DNA from: Hyphochytrium catenoides
Lineage: Eukaryota > Sar > Hyphochytriomycetes > Hyphochytriales > Hyphochytriaceae
Direction of reading: 5' to 3'
DNA length: 27,711 nt
NCBI GenBank assembly: GCA_900088475.1
Contig: FLMG01002924.1
Coordinates: 1 to 27,711, forward strand
The notes below the pieces were generated by a model. It was not told the origin of the DNA and searched no databases. It saw only the letters and a program-made list of their open reading frames with translations. Below, one piece after another: positions 8,001 through 17,900 of this stretch. The translations under genes were made by a program, and so were the position numbers. Position 1 is the stretch's first letter. Every line of letters begins with the position of its first letter.

Positions 8001-10833
8001 TGTTCCTCGCAGCCTTGAAGAGGTTCTCCAACCAGTATTGCTGAAGGGCGGGAGACGGAGGGGAGAGAGAGAGAGGAGAAGAAGGCATACTGGAACTTGT
8101 CTTCTGGCTGCGGTGGCTATGGACACTTCTCCCACTTCCTCCTCCCCGACCAATTTCCCCTGTAGCAGCTCCAGTTTTGACTCCCGAGGAAAGACTTCCA
8201 AGATCATCATCTTCACTGTCGTCGCTTACAGTTCGTTTCTCCCCTGCAGACGGTGAAGAAGGCGCTACGAGAGAGAGAGAAGCCTTGTGGAAAGCAGGCG
8301 GTGTCTCTCTTTGCCCTCGGACGCTTCTTCTGAATATTGCTTGTGAGAGCCCTTCAATCCAGAACTCCAGCTACAAGGCGGTGATTAAAAGGGAATAAGA
8401 AGAGCAAAGGCATTAAGTCTTTCTATCTTTGAGGAGGAGGTAGTGATGCATCCTTACATCGTGAGATGACTCTGCAGCTAAGTCCAAAGTCCGATCGTCC
8501 AGGATGAGAGAGAAACAGAGTTTCTCCTCCCATATATCTGCAAGACCATCAAGAGTCAAAGGTACATCGCAAGCGCAAAGCATTCCCTGTGTTGCTGATG
8601 TCTCCTTTGATCGCCCTTCTTTGAGCGCTACGTCTGGTTAACTGTTCTCTTACAGCTCACTACCAAGGCTGTCTCAATAGTACTATCACCCATCCTTCCC
8701 ATATCCTCGTTTCTTCCCCGACTTGCTCATGGGATTGCTTGGATCTTACCTGAGGTGGTGCTCTTGACTTGACTCCAGAAGGCAGGCGTCTTGTGGCCTC
8801 TTTTAATCTCCACCACATCCAAGAGGACGATAAAGCTGGCTTTCTTACTCTTTTTCCTAGGATCCTTCCATTCTAGCCTTTGCGGCTCCTGCAGTGACGG
8901 GCCTGTCACCTGGAACCACCGCCGCCGTGGCGTCTGACCTAAATGGAAAAGAGGTCACATGATAACAAGGGAAATTGGGGGAGGTTGAAGAGTGAGGCAA
9001 GATCTTCTCTCTTTTGAAAGGACGCTACGGAAAGAGGACGGGAGGAGGCACGTACTCGAATTGAACGGGATCTTCCATAGAAAGCCCCCCGTCCAGACAG
9101 ATTGGCCGACTGTGGGCGCCTCAGAGGAAGAGGTCGTTGGCGCAGAACGGTTGGTCGGAGAGAGAGCCGAAGGAATCGGTTTAGCAACCTCTGGCGTGAC
9201 CAATGGAGCCGCGCTCACAAAAGGAAGAGTCGGTAGCTGACCGAATTGTCGTGCAGGCGGCGACGTAGAAGAGAGAGGAACGGGGGTAGCCTTCTTCTCT
9301 ACATCCTGCTGCAAGGTACCCTCAGAAGATGCAGAGCTTGAAGAAGAGAGGGCTAAGGAGGGCTGCGGTGTATGAACCATAGGCTCTACGGGCTTGGATG
9401 CATCGACAATCCTGTACTGCAAAAGGATCTCACCGGCCTCGACCGTGGCCTCGTTCGGTCGGTAAATCTATGGAGAATAGCGTTTAGAAGAGAGAACAGG
9501 CAAGAAAGAGAAGAACGCAAGCACTCCTTACCTTCACCCATTGCTCTCGACCTTCCGTGCCTAGCTCTGACAAGTCCAGACTGGCAGTTCCTATGATGGC
9601 GTTGTCGTTCTTTACAATGACTCCCAGTAGGTCTCTCTCCTTCTCTCTCTCTGCTAAGAGAGGCAGAACGAAGTTCTGATTCCAGGTTGCTTGGGTTCCT
9701 CCTTTCTTACAGCCGAAAGTCTTGACTAAATAATGGCCTAGGTTCAGCTGCACGAAAGGAGTTTGAACCCCGAAGCGCTGAGCGTTGAAGAGATTTCGTG
9801 CTTGGACGACTGTGACCATAAGCTGTGTTAGGGGTAAGGGTGGCGCTGAGAAAACAGGAGAAGGTGTGGGAAGAGCTTGTGGCTTTGCGGAGGAGGAAGA
9901 GGTGAGCTGATTGTTCCCTTTGTCCGGAAGAGTGCGTCGTCTATGGACCATTTCAGCGGAAGGAGGGGCAGAAGCTCCACTTGGCATGAGATTTGCATAG
10001 TCAGTGGACACGAAGACCACTTTTTCCGCCTCTTGAGAAGCAGATTTAAAAGGAAGAGAGTGCTGTTGACTCTCTCTCTCCCTGTCACTTCCAAAATGGG
10101 TCGCCATAGTTTCTGAGGATAAGGGAAGAGGCGCTATTTGGGAAGGCGAAAAGAAGGAACCACGGTCGCGAGGGGAAGTTGTCGAGAAGACCTCAGATTC
10201 CGGATGGCTTTCCGTCACTACCACCACCGGAAGGTCATCGTATCTTTCTTCTCCTGCTCCTTTACAAACGACGAAAGACGAGGACGACATGTCTCCCATG
10301 TCTCCTAGGTCGGCGTTGTCATAGTACACTGAGTCACTGTCCGACTCTGCACTTTGACTCACCTTAGTCCCAGATTTGACCTCCTTATCCCTTGAGAGTG
10401 GAAGGTCAGCTGGGGCGATAGCTCGAGAGTCAGCAAGAAACCGTAACCCTCGTTCCTTTGTCTTGATAGGAACACCTTCGCTTCGGTCCTCGCCTGTACT
10501 GGCATCATGAAAGCTAGATGGGCCATTCTCTCCTTCTGCCATGCTCTCTTCGGGCATTTGGGATACACTTTTGGCAGCCGCGCCGACCTCCTTTACCTCT
10601 ACGGTCATTGGCAATCTGGTTACTGCTGGCTCTGTACATATATTAGCTGTCTCTAGCGGCTTTGAGCAGGCATCTGAAGGTTGCCTTGCCTCGGTACCTG
10701 ATGGGATTGCGAACAGCTTGGGCACTTCTCTGCCTTTGTAAGGAGAGACAGAGATCCTTACGGGGCCCCCATTAGGTCTTTCAGATGGAGCTATGGCGTG
10801 GATTTTACTTGGAGACGGCACAGTGCTGGTCAT
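2158..10833 (-). CDS. Multidomain formin: C2-PH-ankyrin-WW-FH2
   Basis: Formins nucleate and elongate unbranched actin filaments through a dimeric FH2 domain. I reconstruct 12 exons, 5' to 3' on the minus strand: 10833-9532, 9467-9056, 8938-8750, 8537-8458, 8370-7782, 7687-7380, 7066-6926, 6667-5096, 4738-3435, 3150-3014, 2942-2710, 2364-2158. All introns are GT-AG, all phases match, and the sum is 6,474 nt (2,157 residues plus stop). Order: Ser/Pro-rich N-terminus (1-333), C2 (about 334-460), linker, PH (about 559-679), seven ankyrin repeats (about 778-1005), Pro/Ser/Tyr-rich region with WW (about 1306-1338), two KYxKML-like motifs (about 1553 and 1635), FH2 (about 1697-2120), basic tail. 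The start is the first ATG after an in-frame TAG at 10885-10887; an upstream spliced exon is possible. The acceptor of exon 8 (6668-6670) was chosen by phase and is the weakest junction. I see no DAD-like hydrophobic helix and no GBD/FH3. Confidence 0.85.
2375..2452 (-). repeat. (CT)n tract in the last formin intron
   Basis: GA-rich on the plus strand, hence CT-rich in the formin transcript. It lies directly upstream of the acceptor at 2365-2366, inside intron 2365-2709, where it can act as a very long polypyrimidine tract. Confidence 0.85.
3203..3266 (-). repeat. (CT)n tract in formin intron 3151-3434
   Basis: GA-rich on the plus strand, CT-rich in the transcript, about 50 bases before the acceptor at 3151-3153. 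Confidence 0.8.
4910..5013 (-). repeat. (CT)n tract in formin intron 4739-5095
   Basis: The purest part is 4945-4998 (GA on plus, CT in the transcript). It accounts for much of the length of this 357-base intron. The remainder (4762-4905) is open on the plus strand but I found no exon there that fits either strand. Confidence 0.85.
5675..5773 (-). other. WW domain of the formin
   Basis: The segment DWWHVYFDESGYPYYVHIAS followed by GHSQWDDPRE has the two signature tryptophans, the aromatic centre (YPYYVH) and the closing proline. WW domains bind proline-rich peptides. The surrounding exon is itself Pro/Ser/Tyr-rich, so an intramolecular or self-association contact is possible. Confidence 0.93.
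6926..8040 (-). other. Ankyrin-repeat block of the formin (about seven repeats)
   Basis: Spread over three exons. Recognisable repeat starts are NLFKAARNNRIVDISDML, TVLVIACKLGLVKIVELAL, TALQAS, APLHVAARNGDLPCLILLL, TPLHCACYKGSTECAAYLL, TPLHLSAWRGNKDLVKLLL (crossing an intron) and TPLHIASARNHQDCLALL. The third repeat has a longer inter-helix loop. Ankyrin repeats bind proteins; this block probably acts as partner-binding or autoinhibitory scaffold in place of the armadillo-like FH3 of animal and fungal formins. That role is inference. Confidence 0.9.
7078..7187 (-). repeat. (CT)n tract with a 12-base sub-repeat in formin intron 7067-7379
   Basis: GA-rich on plus, with a phrase of the form agagagagtgac repeated in tandem around 7118-7145. 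It sits immediately upstream of the acceptor at 7067-7070 in transcript direction. Confidence 0.85.
8317..9095 (-). other. PH domain of the formin, split over four exons
   Basis: The reading frame joins GGFLWKIPFNS, then RRRWFQVTGPSLQ and RLEWKDPRKKSKKASFIVL, then DVVEIKRGHKTPAF, then EKLCFSLILDDRTLDLAAES and a C-terminal helix with the conserved Trp (LEFWIEGLSQAI). This is the complete PH pattern of seven strands and a capping helix. The basic run KDPRKKSKK in the early strands could contact phosphoinositides. The fact that the domain appears only after removing introns 8939-9055, 8538-8749 and 8371-8457 supports those splice sites. Confidence 0.87.
9393..9834 (-). other. C2 domain of the formin
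   Basis: Encoded across the exon 1/exon 2 junction. The segment opens with LMVTVVQARNLFNAQRFG, continues with TPFVQLNLG, a TWNQNFVLPL strand and IIGTASLDLSEL, and closes with QWVKIYRP ... GEILLQYRIVDA, the usual C2 beta-strand order. The expected Ca2+-site aspartates in loops 1 and 3 are mostly absent (FGVQTPF in loop 1; KNDNAIIG in loop 3), so Ca2+-independent lipid or protein binding is more likely. This is inference from the family pattern. Confidence 0.8.
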
Positions 10834-12879
10834 TGCCCTAGGATAAATGGGGATCGGAGGCCCTGGCAAAGCAGAAGCCTCCTCCTACCCAGTGAGGGAG
10901 ACACAAATGAGTGCAACACGTATGGGACGCAGATTTGTTCTTTCTCACTGATGTACCTGCGTGCTTCGCCGGGAGTCATTGGCAACGCTACTTTGTTCCT
11001 TATCATCCAAAGTCTCAACCTCGCCAGTAGCGCTGGCTACTCGACGGCTCATCATGCCGGTCTAAGACTAAGCCATCAATGCATACTGCGTAGCACAAGG
11101 ACACAGGGAAGTGACCTTTATCTCCAATGGCCTCTAATAAGCAGCTCTGTATTGCGTGAGAGTCCGTTGTCTTGCTTGCCGATGCTACGATGTAAATAGA
11201 AGAACGCAGAGGATTGCTCTGCTAAATTGGGGCGCTGTGCGTTTGATATTAGCTCGTCAGCAACGGAGTAACGCTCATAGATCCGTAGGCATAGCCAGAC
11301 GAGTACCTCAGCTTCAACAGAGATAATGTGCTGTACATTGGGCACGCTATCGGCAGAGAGCCTGCAGCATTCAGTAGTGGTGAGCTCAAGAAAGACCCGA
11401 TAACGAGGCTTCGTCTCGGTCTCTCAGACAGAGATTTCTGTCGGTTGACAGAGTTCTTTGGACTCACGTTGCCTTGTAACGTCATAACGGTCATCCTCAC
11501 CGGCTATCTTTCTGTAGTTATCGTCGGGCACCTGGTTGTGATTATCATTATTCAGTCTTCATGCCAGTAGTTTGGTGGGTTACATCCGTTGAGAAACGTC
11601 CCAAAAAAAAGATCTTCCTTTCCTCAGGAGTCGTTGTTGAGGCGAGGCGAGTGCACTTCTTCTTGGTTGATGATGACGGAGAAGGAAAGCGTGGTTAGCG
11701 CTTGGTCTCCTTGCTTGTCGTCCTCCTCCAACAACTGAGGTTAGCTGAGAGCAGCTGCCCGGAGCACGACTGGCAGCAAGGAGTCAGGAGGCCAGCAAGA
11801 AGTTGGTGAAGTTGGTGTCTGTGACAGTTGGTAGTAGTAGAACGAGGAGGTAGAAGGACAATCGTGGTGGGGCCAGAAGAAGAAGGACAAGATCTAAGAA
11901 GAACTCATCATTGAGGAGCGGTAGAAAAAACACGAATAAGAGGTGAGAGTAAGAGATTGTGGTGCTTGCAGAGCGGCAGTGACAAAGGGCAGCATACTCA
12001 AGTGCTAGGAATTATCTTAGGGAGACAGGAAAAGAGGACACGAGAGGAAGACAGAAGAAGCCATGATGATCTCGTGGTCCTCCAGGCTGATTCAGTACAG
12101 ATAATGGGACACTCATCCCCTCTCTTACCACTTGGCATTTGATTGAGGACGAGGGAGAGGAGCGTGGATAGATAGGGGATGTGCTGTCAATTGATCCAGG
12201 GATTCTCGCTGGCTGTCTATTTAGTCCGTTACTCCCTTACTTCTCTTTTAGCAATCTTCTTCTGCTTGTCTCATGACTGCCCCTGCCTCTTCCTACTCCC
12301 ATGTGAGGAACATCTTAGCCATATCTTCCTTTGTTCTCTTCCTACAGTCACCTGTATCTCCTCTTGCGTCACGTTCCAATAAAGAATTAACATAAACAGT
12401 GTGAATAGCCTTAGCATCCGAGGTCTATAGGCTATCTCTTCTCCAAGCAATACCGAGTACAGGTTCTACTCCTTCACCTTGCCCTTTGGCCATTTTCCCA
12501 TCGTTCTGTCAGCGTCGCGACCCGCTGCGAAAGTCGTACGTAACCACGTCAATGTAGGAGTCTATCCAGAGTTCCTCATCACCTCGTAGGCAACAAGCAA
12601 CTTTGGTTCCTTCTTCAGAACTTTAAGAGAAACGAAGGCACTCCGGGTTAAGAGGCTCATAACATATTCAGAGGACAATGACATCTTCCGTCGGATAAGT
12701 TCGGTCCTGCTCTACTAATAAGCCAGTTGGTGGCCAGCTTGCGCGTGAGGTCGATTACATCTTTTCTAGTTCTCATCAACAGCAGAACAAGATTCTCTTT
12801 CACGGCGGCCCACTTGGCATTAGTGGTCCTACATCTTGAAGCCACTGCCCTACGTGCCTGACAGGTCTCTCCTGGTAAA
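10834..12879. other. Intergenic region between divergent formin and REJ genes
   Basis: About 2 kb with no gene I can support. It must hold the promoters of both flanking genes, which point away from each other. Open frames on both strands (for example 11118-11500 minus and 11328-11570 plus) show no family resemblance and no splice pattern tying them to a neighbour. An AATAAA hexamer occurs at 12378-12383 on plus. Around 11700-11950 the sequence is purine-rich with many GAAGAA/GAGGA runs. A reverse-transcriptase-like relic is listed separately. Confidence 0.5.
12440..12660 (+). pseudogene. Possible relic of a retroelement reverse transcriptase
   Basis: In the frame of ACC at 12452 the translation reads EYRFYSFTLPFGHFP, then a basic helix-like stretch and VGVYPEFLITS, a stop (TAG 12587-12589), and a Lys/Arg-rich continuation to about 12660. 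The phrase YRF...LPFG resembles the strand before the catalytic centre of reverse transcriptases of LTR or DIRS elements. The following residues have drifted, no YxDD box survives, and the frame is broken. No terminal repeats were found. This is a weak, pattern-based call; chance similarity is possible. Confidence 0.22.
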
Positions 12880-14593
12880 ATGACAATATGGATTCCTTTT
12901 ACCAAGTCCCGAAGGTTCTATCTGTACGCGATAATCCTCCTTTGCTGCGTAGTCGTGGTTCTTCCGTGCCCAACATTATCTGCACAGGGGCAATCGGGCT
13001 ACATATTGAGTAGTGTTGCCCGCGTCAGGAAGCTACAGTCCAATGTGACGGTGCCTCTACCAAGTACAGCGAACTCCACGTCTGCCTCTACCGCGGTCCC
13101 TACTGCTTCCCCTACTCCTAGGCCCACGGCTGTAGCAACCCCAGCCCCTACTACTCTTCAGCCAGTTATCACCGCTCGCTTTCGAAACTGCTATTATGGC
13201 CAACTCACTATGCCTCTTGGTAGTCACTCGTACACTTGGCTCCAGCTGGTGGCTCTGGGGATCCCAAACCCTATCACAGGCCTTGAGATCCCCGGAAACT
13301 TCCGTGTGCGGCTGTTCACTGGAGGAAACCTGAACGGCCGTGTGCTGACTGTCTACGGGCCGCGAACTATTCAGTGCTTTGCGGGCCCGCTGTTCCAGGT
13401 CATCAACTATTTTGCTTATTCAGTGGACATAACGCCATACACGGCGAAGGATTTAGAGCTCGAATCCCAGAGAGCCAAGAATGCATCCTATCAAGTCATA
13501 CTTCCTCCCGCTGCAAACAGCAGTGTGAACGCGACCAGAAGAGAAACGCTATACATTGCTGCTGACAATGAGTACCTTCTCTACGCCGACGGCATACCTC
13601 TAGGCTTCGGCAGCTCTGGCGTGCCAAGAATTGGCAACTATTCGGTACCCTTAGGAACCTTTATCGCCTTGAATATGACGAACTGGATTGGGGGAACACG
13701 TGGGATGAATGCTGCCGGCACAATCGTTGCCTGGGGGAACGTTATCTCCGACCTTACTTGGCGGTGCATTCCCTCGACAGCGATGAGGAATAGCTTAGAT
13801 GTGAGTTGGACATTGCCGGACTACGATGACAGTGCATGGCCCTATGCCCGAGGCTTTGGAAGCAAGATCTCAGCTCCTTGGCGTCGGGACCTTTTGCGCT
13901 CTCCTGCTGCTTCCTTTATCCCTAACGATGCCGAAAGAATATGGGACCTGAACTTCTCGGTGACTGCTTACTGCCGAATGGCACGAAATCGAAGCGCTGA
14001 ACTGGTCGTTCAGGCTCAGAACTATGCTCCACTCTACGTCTTCAGTGACGGAAGTTATGAACTCTATGCAAATGGCAAGCTAGTGGGCAGTAACTACTGG
14101 CAGGTCGCCGGCGGAAAGTACATGATCCCCAGGGACGCTTTCCTCACTTTCTCTGTCTCTCAGCCGGGCAATGGCTCACGTGGGTTTGTCATGTACGGTG
14201 ATAGAGCGCTTGCTGGAAACGTTACTGACACATTGTGGAAGTGCACAAATGAGACCCTTGCCAATGAAGCGTGGAAGTTGAACGGCTATGATGACAGCAG
14301 TTGGCCAGGAGCTGTGAGTCAGGGACCAATGATCTTAGGCAACTTTAGGCCGCTCTACCCCGACAGCTGGCATTTCCTCTTCCCTACGTCTTCTCATTGG
14401 ATATGGGACGCTTCATCGTCCACTTCGGTATCTTGCAGGCAGCCACCAATCCCATCTAAAGTGAATACTACCTTAGTCGGGACTCTCCAGCCTACGTCTG
14501 CTCCTGCGGCTCCTGCTGCGACACCTGACGAGGAGTCCGTACCAGCAGTGATGGTGTCGTTCCGCCCACCGACCCTTCCTCCCGGCATCAAGG
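12880..14593 (+). other. Exon 1 of paralogue 1: signal peptide, crystallin-like segment, two galactose-binding-like modules
   Basis: A positive start (KSRR) and the hydrophobic stretch FYLYAIILLCCVVVVLPC mark the signal peptide. Residues 100-186 (FRVRLFTGGNLNGRVLTVYG ... two Cys ... AYSVDIT) follow the beta/gamma-crystallin-like pattern of a strand, an N-x-x-G turn and a closing SVxI strand. Two modules follow that align with each other: DNEYLLYADGIPLG with DGSYELYANGKLVG; LTWRC with TLWKC; LPDYDDSAWPYA with LNGYDDSSWPGA; and RIWD...YCR with WIWD...SCR. The YDDSxWP phrase is typical of jelly-roll galactose-binding-like domains such as the N-terminal modules of GH2 and GH78 enzymes. No catalytic glycosidase domain is attached, so carbohydrate binding is the likely role (inference). 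Confidence 0.75.
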
Positions 14594-14952
14594 GTGAGGC
14601 TCCTGGCTGTGGCGTAGCCATCCTTTTCCCCCTCTAATGTGTTATGTTAGGTCATCAGTCATCTGCACCTGTCTAACTTTTTCTCTCCTTTACCCATTAT
14701 TCACCTGTTATTGCCCGCAGGCATCGAGCTCTCTGCGACATCTCAACTATCCGATGATCTGGCCTACCTCCTTATAAGCTTCTCGATCCCTCCTCTCTAC
14801 GGTGGCGACAGTGTCAACGGAAGGTTTCCCTGTTCCAGACATATAGAGAATGCTAACTTACTTTTGGGACCAGCAGGTATGTAGGTGAAAATAGTTAAGC
14901 ATTGGCGGGCTCGCCAAAGGGAAGCAATAGAAAGAGACGGGAAAGGAAAGAA

Positions 14953-14988
<36 letters not shown>

Positions 14989-17900
14989 GGAGAGTATAAG
15001 AATGAAGAAAAGACAAGGGGGAGATAGAGAGAGAAAGAGAGAGGCAAACAAGAGAGAGAGAGAGCACAAAGAAGGGAAGGGAAAAGACCTTATCAATCTG
15101 GAGAAGAGCATTGGAGATGCTAAGCCACAGCATCATTGTAACATTCTCCTCGCCCTCTCCTGCTAACCCTATCCTCTCTCCTTTTCCCCTTTCCAAAAGA
15201 CACGTCAGGGATGAACTGCGACTGGCTGAACGAAAGCACTTTACGGGCTTCACTTTCGTCTGACGCCTCGATACTTCCGGGCCAGAGAGTGTCATTAGTC
15301 GCCGCATCCTTTTCCTATCCGATCATCTCGCCTAATGTTGTCGTTAAAGCGCCTAATCATCCGCAGCCAGTTGCATTGACCATAGAAGCTCCGGTCAAGC
15401 TGGGACCAGTAAGAGTTTATCCCTAGCGTTATACCTATCTTGCAGCGTTTTGCCTGGCAACGTACATCCCGCCATATCCCATCCAGGCCTTTCTCATCGT
15501 TGCTCAAGAGATCGCCCTTCTAATCTCTTGACATCGTCGCGCTTCGTTCTCTAGACTTAGGCTTTCTTTCTCTTTCTGTTGAGTTCCCAAGAATCAATAA
15601 CTGTTTCCCTCTTCCTGCCACCATTCGCCTCCCGCTCCCCCGTAGTCTGAGGCCTACTAGTGACCTGTCCCTGATTGTTATCTCTCTGTTCTCATCCAGT
15701 GCAACGATCTCCGGGTCCGTGTTGGTTATGTTAGCGGCTCGGGCGGCAGACCTGTCACATATCGCTGGTCTCTCCAGGGAAATGCTGGCGATGAGATCAA
15801 TAACAAGCTGGAGCAGATCAACGCTGGACAAGGTAGTAGATTATCCTTGTAGGGATCCTCACCTTAAGTGCAGCTCCGTACATATGTACTGAATGCGCGC
15901 TCTCCTTGCTCTATGCCTCGTTTGCCATAGGGAAAGATGCATTGGATATCCCTTCAGCGCTTCTCCCAGCTGGGTCGAACCATACCATAAGCGTCACCGC
16001 GTATAACTTTCTCAACCACTCGGCATCCCGCTCTGTATACGTGATGAAAGCCATACGGCCTCTGCCTGCTGTCTCAATAGAGGGAGGAAGGGAAAGGAGT
16101 GTAAACAATCCCTCTCTCCGGACGATAATTAGGGCGTCGGTCTCTGCTTCATCTAACGATTCTTCTTGTGGGAGTTCCCTGGCCTCCCAGGAGATAGAGA
16201 TGCGATGGCAGCAAGTTCAGCCATATCCAGGGTGAGGATTTCACCATCATTGTATCTCCTTCCTTCCATTCTCCGAATGTCGTGTGCCCGCTTTGAGGGC
16301 CGCAGACAGCAGTTGTTCTCTTCTCCATTGGCACTCAAGATCGTCCCTCACAGTCGACTCAAGAGAGATCGGTCATGGCCCGCTAATATCTCTTTATATT
16401 TTCTAGGGGGAAGAGCCTGGAGTTGCTATCTTCGACTTCTGCGAGCCGCACGGTCCTCGTCCTCCCAGGAGGCGTTCTATTACCTGGAACAGCTTACACT
16501 TTCTTACTCTCCTCTAACTATCGCGGTCAAAATGAGACCGTCGATGTGCCGGTACACTAGGGGAGAAGGCCTCTCACTCCTTATCGTCTATATCCTCCCG
16601 CTCGTTGTGTTTCCACTATCATGGCGCTGCCATGCTGCCGGATACCTATCGCTCCTTCTTGCATAGTTGGTCCTTATCTGCTTCTCAGAAACGAGAAGGG
16701 CTGGCCCTTCCCTAACAGTCCATTGAGTTCCTTTTCTTTCGGGTCTTGGCTTTATTGGTCTTACTGCGGGCCAACATAAGGGCACGTCTCTGACGTCCCG
16801 TGACTTTCTTCATCTCTCAGGTCACTATCACCGTCGGATACGCTCCTCTCTCTTTATCTCCCATTGGAGGCTGGAATAGGTCTTCTTCCTCCCTCTCTCC
16901 TCTTACGGTTGGGTTGACGGCAGTGGGATCAGGGAGGCTGGACCTGATGGGCATTGATACCATTGAATGGGTGAGTTAGTTTGCCCCTATATCGCTTGTT
17001 TCGAGCACTCTGTCGGGATCGAGCTCTGAGGGAAGGCCTGCTAATGAATGAGCTTTCAACCTTCTTCTCGCATTCATTGGCAGAGATTTCTAGTGGCCTC
17101 TTACTGGCAGGCAGTCCCTTCACATCGTGGCGCTGTACTCAATGTACCCTTCTTCCTTTGGCAAGAGCTAATCTTTGATCATAATCTTGTCATTCGGTAG
17201 AGTTGTTCTGCATGCGCGTCCTTTGACTGCAGTAGGATTCTTGCTCCTTCAACCTGCGTCACTGCTAGCGGGCATCCTATAAGCCTTCCATCGCCGTCAT
17301 GGAAGACAGCCTTCCTTTCTTTTGGGCCAGGCGTCTTCAAGAGTAAGCCGTCAGTCCTGTCGCAATCAACTTGTCTCTCTGAATGTTCCATTTCCTTCTA
17401 CGTGACTTTCTCTTATCGAGTGACAGTTTGCCTCTCACTTCTTTTAAGAAGCAGCTTCCTGTACGCCCGTGGCTGCGTGCTCTCCTTCTCTGTCCTCTAT
17501 AATGTGTGTCCGCACTCTATCCATTCACTTTCCTTTATTACTCTGCTAAACCAAACCTAGATGGCCAAACCTACCAGTTCTACCTAGCAGTGAAGGGCCA
17601 GAGCGGGCTGGCAAGGTTCTTCTCCACTATTTCTGTTGAAGCAGATGCCCTTCCTGTCTCTCTTTCCGTGCTAACTTCTGGAGGCAGAATCAACAGGTCG
17701 GGTCTTGCTTTTCTCTACATCTTTATGCAAGGTCTTTGCACCTGCTTGTTGTTCATTCTCCCAACTTATGGGGACTCGCAGTGCTTTATTTCTTCTCTTC
17801 CGCCTTGCGCTAAAGCTCTGAGTCCCATTCTATTCCTCCTGCGATTGTGACCGAATGGGCTGTTGTTTGATCTACGGAGCTCTACTCTCCTAGACAACTG

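Noticed and set aside
7989-8216. A 50-base intron at 8041-8090 with GTATGC donor and TTCAG acceptor, joining a different upstream frame.
   Set aside because: The frame continues without any intron through 8041-8090 and leads upstream to the PH C-terminal helix in the right phase, so one exon (7782-8370) explains all.
12657-12905. Minus-strand frame of 82 codons overlapping the start of paralogue 1.
   Set aside because: No recognisable family, and it overlaps the signal-peptide start; at most part of a decayed element.
16981-17178. Plus-strand frame between REJ exons of paralogue 1 that could extend the exon after 16970.
   Set aside because: Comparison with paralogue 2 shows the next exon starts at 17201 (SCSACASFDC), so this stretch is intron.
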